From contig VZRG01002385.1 in assembly GCA_013397435.1 (NCBI GenBank), positions 41,254-105,253 of the forward strand: 64,000 nucleotides of DNA, written 5' to 3'. Both the position numbers and the translations under genes were made by a program. The DNA comes from Erythrocercus mccallii (taxonomy: Eukaryota > Chordata > Aves > Passeriformes > Dicruridae). Below are positions 49,796-60,925 of the stretch, in pieces (position 1 is the stretch's first letter; each line of letters opens with the position of its first letter). The notes below the pieces were generated by a model. The model was not told the origin of the DNA, ran no database searches, and saw nothing but the letters and a program-made list of their open reading frames with translations.

Positions 49796-51400
49796 CTACC
49801 AGTGTTAACTGGTGTTAAAAATCCACTGCACACTATTTCAGTATTTAGAACACCCAGTAGCATGAGGTCAGACTTAAATAGAAGCACACATTTCAAATTC
49901 ATAAAAATGGCCACCAAAGGTTGACTTCATGCTAGTCTCTCAGCTGGCTGCTGTCAGAGTGATGAACTAAGCAATTCCATTTTTTAATGCCGTGTAAATG
50001 ATAGTGCTGTGTTGTGATACATCAATTAAGTTCTTTGAATAAATTAATCAGAAAATTCTGTAAGGATGCTGCTTTGCTTTCTAAAGGGAAAAAAATACTA
50101 AACCTAAACACAACCCCAGGCTTTGTGTTTATCTGGTGGTTTGTTTTCCTCTGGAGTTAATTCAGGGGTTGAACTCTCCATGCATATATATTCACACATG
50201 TAAATAAGAAATGAAGGGCTTCACATTCTCTGTGAAAGGCCTCAAAACACTTCTCATAATTTAACTTAATAGATGTTAGCAACATGCCAACTAAATAAAG
50301 TGCCTTACACACATTTAGATGAAGCATCAGTTTTGCAGCTGACTGGCTACTGCTCCATTATTTCTAATTACATATTTATCTGCCTTAAGGAGCAGTTTTA
50401 ACTATTGATTCAACTAGAAACAGCTTGCACAAAGCCAAAAATAAAGCAGCATTATGAAGTCAGACTTTTACATGCAAATACAGAACCCAGTCAGCAGGGT
50501 ATAAAGCAGCAGTCATGTAACTTCAGAAAGAGCTGCACCACCTTGTGTGACAACTAAAATTGTTTCATCTCAGGTTTTCACATAAAAGCACAGAAGTTGG
50601 TTACAGTCAGAGGAACTTATGAAAGACACAGTACATGTGAACATCCTGTGGTCAACATAAACACATCAGTGCTACCCAAAAGAACAAGAGTCAGACTCAT
50701 AAATGCTGAGTATCGCCCAATGTGATATGGAGAGCTTGGGACCTTCAAAAGGGAGCAATGCTGTGATTTGAACAGACCCCAATTTCTCAAAAATTAATAG
50801 ACTCTTCTTTTTGCTTAATTACTCACAGAATGATCTGAAATTGAATCTTGGTTATGCTTTACCTATGTTCAAGAATTATAAGAGTCAATATCCTTCCTAC
50901 CTAAGTCTGGATTGCTGCATCAAACTTAGATCTTATGTATAATTGAAATCCCAAATTCCATTTATATAAATTTAATTGTGATTTTCAGTGCTTATAGATT
51001 CTCAGGAGTGTCTCTGGCTATCTGAGGAAATGAGTGCAATGTTCATCTGTTGCACAGAACTCTCAGATGCTGATTTTCTTCACCCATCTCATTATAATAC
51101 ATTTTCATCCCTTGTCTTCCCCAAACAACCATACAAACCAAAAAAAGCAAGCATTATCATATATCATAAGCATATCATATATCATGGACCTAAATCTCAC
51201 CTGGCATGGTCCAAGACACAAATGCTGAGAGTCTATGGAGTTGCACTGATTTATGCAAACAAAGAGACTCAGTGCTGAACTTCTGCTGTTTCAAAATATG
51301 CCCCCGTAATGTTCTCCAAGACTCAAAGCCCGTAAGTGAACATCACAGCCAGGACAGACAGCAAAAGTTGAGGTCTTCCTGGTGAGAAGACTTCGGGAGG
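49796..51400. other. Intergenic, no gene recognised
   Basis: AT-rich sequence without a supported exon. An AT-rich ATCATATATCATAAGCATATC repeat-like patch lies near 51157-51185. Confidence 0.45.
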
Positions 51401-51430
51401 CTTTCTTTCTTTCTTTTCTTTCTTTTCTTT

Positions 51431-51497
<67 letters not shown>

Positions 51498-51596
51498 CTC
51501 TCTCTCTCTCTTTCTCTTTCTCTTTCTCTTTCTCTTTCTCTTTCTCTCTCTCTCTCTCTCTTTCTCTTTCTCTTTCTCTTCTTTCCTCTTTTTCTC
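51401..51596 (+). repeat. Polypyrimidine tract (TTTC)n/(TC)n
   Basis: Nearly 200 bp of pure C/T on the plus strand: CTTT units grading into CT and TTTCTC units. Mirror symmetry makes triplex DNA possible. The open frames in both directions (Phe/Leu/Ser or Lys/Glu/Arg repeats) are artefacts. Confidence 0.97.
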
Positions 51597-54500
51597 AATT
51601 ATTAATGTATATGTTTGGGAATTTTGACATCTTTTTTGACATCAATTTTGACAGCATATGAAAGGTATGTATGTGATCACCATATGTAAAAGGAGAAAAG
51701 GTGTATATCGTATATAATGCTGCTGCTATGAGTGTACTCATACATGTGTAAATGTCCATATATGCTATGTATTTTCAAGGGAGCACAGGAGTGCTTCTTC
51801 TGCAATAATGAAGAGACCAGTAGATGATTGGGGGCGAGTGGAAAACTCACCCCATCCCCTTGCAAAACCAAGCATCGTCTGTACTGCAGACTGGCAAATA
51901 ATAAGCATTAATGCCCTTAAACAATGTGTGCTTGAAGAAAAGGGATGGATGTATTGAGGGAGGGCAGATTTGTAAATATTGCCTGCAAATCATTCAGCGC
52001 TGCTTTCACAGTGCAGCACTAAAGACGGACTAAATTAGCAGTCCACTTCCCCCGCTCTCCTTCCCACTCAAGTCATGTCTGTTTACCCTCAGTAATGACA
52101 AAACGTAGACAACTGTCTGCTAGGACTGTGGTGACATTGGCACACACATACCAGACAAGCAGAATGTTGTGGGAAACAGAGATTGAAGCATCTTGATATA
52201 CGAGAAACAATTATCATGGGAATTGTTGTTTCTCAATGCAACAGCTATAATAAATAGTTGCCATATGCTAAGCACAGATGCCTCCTTGAAAAGCAGCCCT
52301 GTGATGGCACAGCCCATGTTCTCCAGAGTCTGGGGCTTTGATGAAATGACTGGATTTTTGCAAGAACTGCTGCCCCAAAGAAAGGTATCTCAAGCCACTG
52401 AAGACCTTAAGGGTAAAAAAAAAAATAAAAGGGCAAAGTAGCAGCTTTGCATTTTGCACGTGGGTTTTGCAGTGGAATCTGCAGCTGATTCCTTCAGTCA
52501 GGTGAGAGAGCTGGGATGCCTCTCGGTAACATGATTTTCACCTCTGCTTGCTTCTCAGAAAACCAGGTAGTCAGAGAGGCACAGAAAACCTTGTTGAGGA
52601 AAGAAGTACTGCCTGCATCACCCATGCACCAGAACTGTGAGAGGATTCGGGGCACAGCAGGGGTCTCAGGCTTTGTTTGATTTCAGGACTTACGGATGGA
52701 GTGCTTCATATACACGTATGCAGAGACACACACACAAGCAGCATGCACATATTCATGCATGCATGAATCTGCACCCATGATTGACAGAACAAGACTGTTC
52801 TGTCAATCTAGACAGGAAAAAGTTATTCTTGTAGCAGAGGGAGATAAGCTAACAGAAGATGATGTTCTTCCACCTATGTCACTGATACATCACAGGGGAT
52901 TTGTGCTGTTCAGTACAGGAAGCAAAATAAACAAAAAAACCTGACAGGTCCAAATAAACCAGGCAGTCTGACTTGCACAATGTCCTGTTGAGGCTGACAG
53001 AACAGATGCTATTTCATCATCACTCCCCATTCTGCACCTTTCTAGATCCCAAGTTCTTTAAAACCGTATCTTCCTATCTTTGCATTCACAAAACCCTGCA
53101 GGCACATTCCCAGCCTTTCTCCCAGCACAATGCAAAAGCTAGATTGTTTAGGTGCCTAAGAAGAGCCCAGCCCCCGGGCCATTCAGTGTCTGAAGGCAGC
53201 TAGCTACCAGCTTATAGTGACAGTAGAAGGTCAGATTCTTCTGAAAGGAAAAAAAAATCTTTATCATTAGGCATCAAAAACTTGAAAACAACCCCTGCCT
53301 CTGTATTCTTCAGGTTTTACAGCACTCAGCAGTCTCAACCCTTGCACTGTGCTACAAATAACTACTAAAAATTTCTACCTCTTCACTTGCACTAAAATGG
53401 AATTACGGCCTCAGTCTGGGCCTCCAGACATTTTTGTCACAGAAACATCTGTCTAACACTTGGGTCTTCCCTGCCAGGACACACAAGACCTGACAGTCCA
53501 ACAGGTTTCACTGTGTGAGAGAAGTGGATGAAAATCTAAACCTGCCAATGATGGGGGGTTTGTGTGTGTTTTTGTGTGTGTCACTTTAAGAACATGGCAG
53601 GGCATATATTTGGAAAGCCAGCTGTAAACCCCTTAGATAGGTTTTGGAAAAAGCCAACCCATCTTGCACAGCAGATGCTGGCTTCATAAATGTCACAGAA
53701 GGCAATGATGTAACCTGCTGTACTGTTTGGCTGACATAATTTATGTGTGCCATCATACAGAATGCTAATAGTGTTTAAAATATATTTTTAAAGTGTCAAC
53801 CAAACCAAGAAACGTGTAACAAAAATATCAGCTAGTTTCTCATTTCTCATATTATTAACACAGCAGTGTTTTACAGCTATGAGGAATTTCTAATAACTTT
53901 TCACATTTTTCATTCATGCAGTCCCTTTTAATCAGAAACTTTCTTTTATCTGCATTCAGTTGTATGCTTTGCTAAGAACTGTTACTTCAACAATACCAGG
54001 AACTTCCTTATTATTATCCTATTTATGCCAAGGATTCTGATTGCTACCCCCCACTCCCATCTCAAATTTAAAGGAAAATGGAAAACTGTTAAGGAAAATT
54101 AAACCCTGCCGAGTGGTTGCTATGCATTTTGAATAGCCCTTTTGTGCATGTATTATACATACATACATACTACATGAACCTTTTATTGGCTAAATTTGTA
54201 TCTAGTGTATGTTTATTAAACAGCCCCCCTCCCCAAAAAAAGGGCCCTGTGAAGAGGCTGCCTGTTTTCAGATCTTACTGGATTTACTACAACACAAGAT
54301 AGCTGAATAAAGGACAAATGCTGAAGTGTTAAAGATCCTTTTTTTTAGCATATGAAGACTTTACAGCTTCACACTTGGAGTTCTCAGAAGTGCCTCTGTT
54401 TCCAGGATCTTTTTGAGCTCTTACTTAAACCTGTCAAACTTTTTTTTTTTTTTTAAAGCTGATCTGTTGGTCATTAAAAAAAAAAGAAAACCCATCAAAA

Positions 54501-57500
54501 AAGTAAACACTAGGATTTTTCCCATCAGTTCTTCTATTAGCCTATTAAAGATATCATACAATGATCACAGCATCAATACACAGGCTATTTTAACTCTGAA
54601 TTCCACAGTGCTGTTATATGTGAGGGACATACAGACTCAGATCCCATGGCTGCACTTGACTGGTGACAGAGTAGCCTTTTCAGTCTTGTCAGAGCTGAAG
54701 AGAAGGAACTAAGTTCAACACTGACACCAGAGTCTGCTTGACATTAGACCTATGGCTGGAGGCATTTTGCAGTCCTTACCTTAACCTTCTCCTCACAACA
54801 TTTCTATGGAAAGCAAGGGAAGCGCCAGCTGAAGTAAAAAGCCGGTTGGATTCAGCCTGTAAGTAATGCCATGCAAAACAAACTTTTTGCTGAAATGAGA
54901 TTGACAAGTGTGGCAGAAGGAAGCAGTTTAGCCTATGAAGTGCTACCTAACAGTTCAGGGAAACACCTGCAAGAGAGAGCTGAAACCATGTGGATAAGAT
55001 GGAGAAGTTCAGTTACTCCAAATTTAGTTGGAATTTAGCTGCAATGCGCAAGTTGGCGCTTGCCAGCTGTGAAAAGTAACAGGAGAACGAGTCAGGACCC
55101 TGCCTTTACAGTCTGTTTGAAGGAGAAGTTCAGGCACATCAAACAGTATCTAGGATGGAACAACTGTGTCCGTAGAAGACAGGAAGCATTCCTCCTCTTT
55201 TAGCCCATGCTCATTAAGGAGGGCAATTTCCTTCTGCTTCCTCTGGATGAGAAGGCTTGCTCTGGAGATATTTGCAAGTGAAAAATCTGACACTCAGATG
55301 AAGGGAAGGGTTAGAAAACCAGTAGCTGGTGGAGTTAATGACAAGAGGTAGCTGCTCCTGAGTGTTGCACCATGGTGTGTCTGAGAGTGGTGACACAAAG
55401 CATTCTGCCGGATAGATCCCGTTGAACAGAGGGACACTCACCTGCCGAGTTACACATTTAACCATGCCCTGATAGCAGGAGCCCTACCCCAGCCTCCCTG
55501 TACAGATGTCCTATAGCTGAACACACTGATCAATCAGCAACACGTAGTACTACCAGTACACAGCTTCAGGCCCCAAGAGTTGGAGCTTTTAGAAAAGATA
55601 CATCTCTAAACCACTTCCTCATTTCTTCATATGAGCTCAGGTGGAAGCACGTTTACAAGTAGTGATAAGGCACACTGTCTGCAAGGAATTCTCCCAGAAT
55701 TCCCTGAGCTTGAACTCTAAATGTAAACCAATGTCTCCACCATCCCTCAACCTCTGCAATGGCTTGCAGCACACCTTGCTCCAAGTGTTTCCTGAGCTGC
55801 AGCAGCTGTGGGCAAGAGACCCATCACTCCTGTGTCTCACCAGCCACTGGTTGCTGTGAAAGGGGCGAGTATGAGTGGCACCAGCATGTCCCACTCTGGT
55901 CCAAATGCCACTGCAATGGAAATGTTGAGGGAACAAAGGGCCGAAAAAAGACAAGTGCAAAATGTTACTCTTCACTTCTGCCACAGTGCTTCTCTACAGT
56001 CAAACAATTTTGACATATACTCCATCATCTCTAAGCACCTCAGGTGACTTATTTCAGTAACATCTGTATTTTTTTGTGGCAGATCAGATCTCAAATATTG
56101 TTGCACACCCTATTTCCAGCAGTTACCCCATAGCCCTGCTCTGAATGGGGGCTATGCAGCAATCCTGAGGGATGCCTCCCGCCCGTGCTGCTCACTCGAC
56201 TTGCAGGGCTCCCTTTCTTTCACCTCTGTCCCAGTGACCAATTTCTGATGGGCAGTGAGGCCTCTGGGGAGCGGGGCTCAGCCTGCTGGGCAGAGTGGCT
56301 TTTGTTAGCTCTGCTTTCTGACACCTCTAATTCAGGGCAGTCTTTTAAGCTTTGGGCTGGAGTGTCAAGAGTTCCTCTAGTGGGATCTTCATCTAATCTC
56401 CTCTGGGATAGTCTTAAATGCCTTGTTTTCCTTTTCCTTTTGCTTGGGCATTGTTCTTTTTGGTTTGCATGTGGCTAAATTGTCAAGTTGACAGCAGTTA
56501 CTGAGAGTATGGAGGTAACTTCAATTACTTCTTTCATGGTGAGAAACCCCTCCTATTTTCCTCAGCTCTGCTTTACATTGACTGAGTGGTTGCTTTGGCT
56601 AATTACCTTAATTGTCCTGCTCTAAGACAGATATACTGCCTGTGTTTGACTCTCAAGTTTTCCAAGGCATAGGAAAAAAAAAAAGGCAAGAATGACCAAT
56701 GGTTTCAAGCATGTGAGGCATGTTTGAAATAGGACAATATCTCACATTTGGAGACCTATGTCTATGTTCATTGTACCTGCGTAAATTTTCAAAGGAGATA
56801 AGCTGTTAGAAAAAGTGACCTTCACATCAGATCCCTAAATGGACATATCAGCAGATAAGAAAGTGCCCAAAGCATCAAGGATTCACAACCCCAACAAAGG
56901 CACTAGGAAGATGGAATATCATTGCACAGAAATAAGAGCCTGATGTTTAACAACCATTTGAAACCAAGTTTACTAAAAAAGAGGTTTGTTCAATAATTTT
57001 TCTGCACATTTGCTCAGATTCATTACACTCAGCTCTCTTAATGGCCTTCAAGTTGACTGGCCACTCTCCACCAGGTTTGATGGAAGTTGAAATTACACTA
57101 CAAGTTATTAAATTCCTACAAGTCTCATGTAAATAGACACTTGGGTTGAGGAAAGTGGTTCTGTTTGTGGCCTCATTGAAGACAAGTACCTATCAAAAGC
57201 TAAAGCTTACTAGGTGGAGGGAATCTGTATGGGAGACATTACAAATTTCTCAGGCATGGGGAAAAACTTTGCCTAGAGGCAACATTTTATTAAACATCAG
57301 AGTATACAAACACAAAGGAGAAATCCTGCAGATATCATGCTCCTCCAGTTCCTCTACTCTTGCCATGAATTTCTTGCCTTATATTTTTAACTAATTTGCT
57401 TAGGTGGATGATTCTCATGTTTCCTTGCCTTGCTCATTATGGGCCTTTTGAAATATTTAAATCTAAGCAAAATTGCAAAGCGTTATACAGTCAACCCACC

Positions 57501-60018
57501 TTATTAATCAGATTATTTAGTCTTTAGTCTTGCATGTTTATCTGCCCATTAAACCTACCATCCAAATGCAGGTGATCAAAGAAAGGTGAGTGGGAGAACT
57601 GTACTAACAGTGTTCTGCACAGGATGTTGCTTTCTGAGGGTATTATTTATTTCATTTATGACACTAACAAATACTGCTCTCTGGGCCTAATGGGGGCATC
57701 TGCATCCACATAAATTTTTGCCAAACATGTTGTTTTATTAAAGATGAAATTCTTCCCAGGAATATATCTGCTTCAACAATTTTCTGGTCCAGATCTGTCT
57801 AGTCACTTCTTATTACAGAGACAGTAAAGAATGAATGGAGAGGTTTCAGTTTTCAAGACTATGTACATGAAAATCCAGTAGCAGGGGAGTTCTCTATCTA
57901 ATTCTAAAGGGGAGAGAGAAGAATAATAGCAATATCAGAAATTTATGTGAGGTGAATAAAGCAAAGATTTGAATGAAAGCAATTTGTTCTGATGAAAATC
58001 CATTTTTGCATTATTTTGCTGTTGTATCTTACTGAAGTTGACAAATTCTGCCTTTTTGCTAAAATTTCACACACTCTGTGTGATTAAGGGAAGTCAGGGA
58101 TAGAGTAAAGAATACTTGTATTCCTCCTCCTATTTCTGTTTGAGTATTCTCTGAGGTGGGAATAGAGCACTTTTCTTCTTAATCAATGACTCTGGTAAGT
58201 TGTATAATTCAAAGGGCCAAATTTTGAGTTAGGATAGATTTATTATATTTTATTTTTATATGAATCATCCGACTTTTCATTATGTCTTTTGTTTGGCTGT
58301 TGTTACAGAATTTCTCTATGTGTTTTAGCAGTCTGATGACAAATTACTCTTGTCAATCTGGTTAGCTTTTCCAAGACGGTAATCCATTAAATGAAAACGG
58401 AATGCCACTATTTGAGTTTTCATTATACATGTGCTCATTTTTTGTTTACATGATGGTGAACTTTGCTGCTACCTCCTGTACACATTTTTTATTGCAAATT
58501 TGTTACATCAGTGAAAGTAAGAAGTGGAGAGAGGAGGAGTCAATGTTTCTGAAACAACAGAGAAAGCGTATGAGAAGCGAACAGAATTTTGGAATGCCAA
58601 GCTCTAAGCTAAAGTCACATTTGACTGACTAAATCTGCAACCAGATTCTGTTTCAGGATGCTGCCTGAGGCTTGAACAAAAGTGAAGCATCACATATTCA
58701 AGATTATGAAAAGCATGAATAACCATGGCAAAAATTAGATCTTTTGGGGTGTCATTGGGTCAAAGTGTTAAAGCAGCAATGAGTGCAGAGGGAGACATTT
58801 CTAGAAAAACAAAATCAGGATCCAAGTAGTACGAATTTGTCTTCAAAAAGAAAAGAAGCACAAAACTTAAAACTCACAGTCCCCAAAAACATTGCCCCCA
58901 TCTGAAATACTTGAGAAGACAGAAGACTAGCAGTTGCCGGAAAAATGTGCTGATGCACAAGGAACATTGCAAAGAACCAGGGTCTTTGCCATTTTCAATA
59001 GAGAAACTGTGGCTGCAAGAGTTCACTAATTTCTGGTTGTGCTGCCATTTTACTTTCAAGCAAAGGCAACCAAAAAAACAGCACTGAAAAACACCAAATG
59101 GATAATCCAAATTTTGGATATTTCAGAGGAAAAAACCCTTTTGCATACCAAGCTATCTTTGCATTTTTTATGCAGTGTCTTTGCCCATCCAGATATGATA
59201 GCAACTTTTATCTCAAAGCAAGAGAGACCATATTGAAAGAGAAAAAATAGATACCAATAAATAACAGTTCAGCTGAGAAAAAAAACAACCTTTGGAGCCC
59301 AAAAGACCAGCTTTGGAGGAGACATTAGGTATGTATCAGCCAGGGTGACAAAGGGAAAACAAATCACGTATCCAGATAACTTGTTGATGGATATGCTTGC
59401 CAAAGATAATTTAGTGCTGAACACAGAGCTAAAAGCAACCAAGTAAAAATCAATAGCATCCAAGTGGTGCTGTGTAGAGGAGTTTTGCAGAGGACAGCAG
59501 ACATCAAAGTACGCAGTGAGAGTGAGCTGTGGCCTTTTCAGTCCTGTGAACTGAATTAAGTCGAACGCACATGGCTTCTTCATACAATGCTAACAGGATA
59601 GAAGGAAGACTTAAGCCCATCAGCAAGAACAGAGCAACGGATAAACCTCTTTGACTAAGACTTAGTTTATTTAGTCAGATGGGGGAAAAAAAAAAAGCAA
59701 TCCACCAAAGCCCCCCTGAAACCATCACTATCCCATCTGTCTGTGTTATTAACAAAGACTTGTCCAAAGGCTGAGTGGTGTTAACAAGGCATCTCTGCTC
59801 ATTTGAACTATACGAAGGTGCAGAAAGTCATAAAGTTAAAAAAAACATTGTTAAGCATTTACAGACAATAACAACAAAAGGTACTGAGAAATCCAAGAGA
59901 TTCCACTATCAACAAATATTTCAAGGACACAACTGCAGGACATGAAATCCAAATTAGAGACAAGCTTTTCTCTTGTCCCATCAGCAAGTCAAACCTCATG
60001 AAATTCTTTCTTTAAGGA

Positions 60019-60020
<2 letters not shown>
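51597..60020. other. Intergenic, no gene recognised
   Basis: No exon supported. It holds a 13-bp-arm hairpin at 52779-52808, a GT-rich patch at about 53560-53580, a CATA repeat at about 54149-54172, T/A runs near 54440-54485, and several short open frames without domains (for example 55637-55984 minus). The region 58.9-60.0 kb may contain unrecognisable upstream remnants of the pseudogene at 60.2 kb. Confidence 0.4.
52779..52808. repeat. Perfect hairpin, 13-bp arms, with steroid-receptor-like half sites
   Basis: Arm GATTGACAGAACA, loop AGAC, and its exact complement. The centre holds inverted AGAACA/TGTTCT half sites with a 4-base spacer; the glucocorticoid/androgen consensus spacer is 3. 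Confidence 0.88.

Positions 60021-60054
<34 letters not shown>
60021..60054. repeat. (GT)17 microsatellite
   Basis: A pure GT repeat about 160 bp upstream of the decayed pseudogene. Confidence 0.97.
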
Positions 60055-60058
<4 letters not shown>

Positions 60059-60214
60059 CACAACAGTAAAGTACATCTCAATTCCACTGCGATCCTCTCT
60101 TTCTCCCTAGTCAGAGACCACCACAAGAACACAGGACTTGTCAGAGAAGGAAGATGTGTGTTATAGTGCATGCTCAAACAATGGGCACAACCCAGCAGAA
60201 TTACAGATCTTGGC

Positions 60215-60925
60215 TAATGCATGAGAAAGTCAGAAAACAGCCACAAAGCACCACTCACTGACAGAAATATAATAGTGTGCTCCCCGGGGACTGATGCATG
60301 CAGGGCACCGATTGGCCTGCATGTCTTCTGGGGATGCAACGCTGTTGGTGTTTTTCTCAGACAAAGGAAAACTGGGAGCTCTAGAACTCATGCAAAGAAA
60401 ATGTCATTATCAATATAACTTTGCAGTGTTTGGACAACCCTGGGAGCTTTCATCAGGCTTCTTTCAGAAATTACAAGAATTCACATGCCATCTGTTTGTC
60501 CCTAAAAGTGCAACAACTGATGCCATTATCAATCCTTCTCTGCCAAAAGGGATGAAATCGACTCCAGCCAGCTTCCCCCATGCAAAGATTGCTTATTCCA
60601 GCATGAACTGCATGCAAACCATTAAGCAGGCATTTGGAGATGATTCCTGCAATGTGAACCCTCTCTGCTGGATCCAGCAAGTTATGGCTGGACAACTGAT
60701 GCCAAAGGGAATTTGGACATTCAGTGTATGCCTGAATCATCATCACCAAAAACTGTCTTGAAGCTTATGAATTACAGATGTGTAGTGTCCATTCCTGCCA
60801 AACTGATGAATGCTTATGCATTAGTAATGGATTCAAATGCAAAGAGATATGCAAGTTCCAAGCTGTACCAAGTAACTGACTATAAGGAACAGTTTGCAAG
60901 ATCACTTCAGTGAAGATTTGGCAGA
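60215..60925 (+). pseudogene. Decayed copy of an uncharacterised CXC-tail protein family
   Basis: Pieces of one ancestral protein read in order across shifting frames. 60254-60298 gives LTDRNIIVCSPGTDA, like the family's RSPDTDV. 60314-60355 gives GLHVFWGCNAVGVF, like GLHAFTGCDxxSAF. 60366-60497 gives GKLGALELM and, further on, GQPWELSSGFFQKLQEFTCH. 60551 onward gives DEIDSSQLPPCKDCLFQH, then stops TAA (60623) and TGA (60641), then PASYGW and NLDIQCMPESSSPKTVLKLM. From 60781 a further frame gives a Cys tail spaced C-x4-C-x4-C-x-C-x6-C-x3-C. At least three frameshifts and two stops make it a clear pseudogene. I know this family as unnamed proteins, often multi-copy, in invertebrates and fishes; its function is unknown to me. 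Whether this was a domesticated gene, a retrocopy or a transposon passenger cannot be told. No A-tail or terminal repeats were identified. Confidence 0.75.

Noticed and set aside
49726..49917. Open frame with repeated MDGW
   Set aside because: Translation of the CCAT microsatellite.
51323..51627. Lys/Glu/Arg-repeat and Phe/Leu/Ser-repeat open frames
   Set aside because: Direct translation of the polypyrimidine microsatellite.
59269..59583. Upstream part of the CXC-tail pseudogene
   Set aside because: Plus-strand translations show no motif convincing enough to extend the pseudogene beyond about 60.2 kb.
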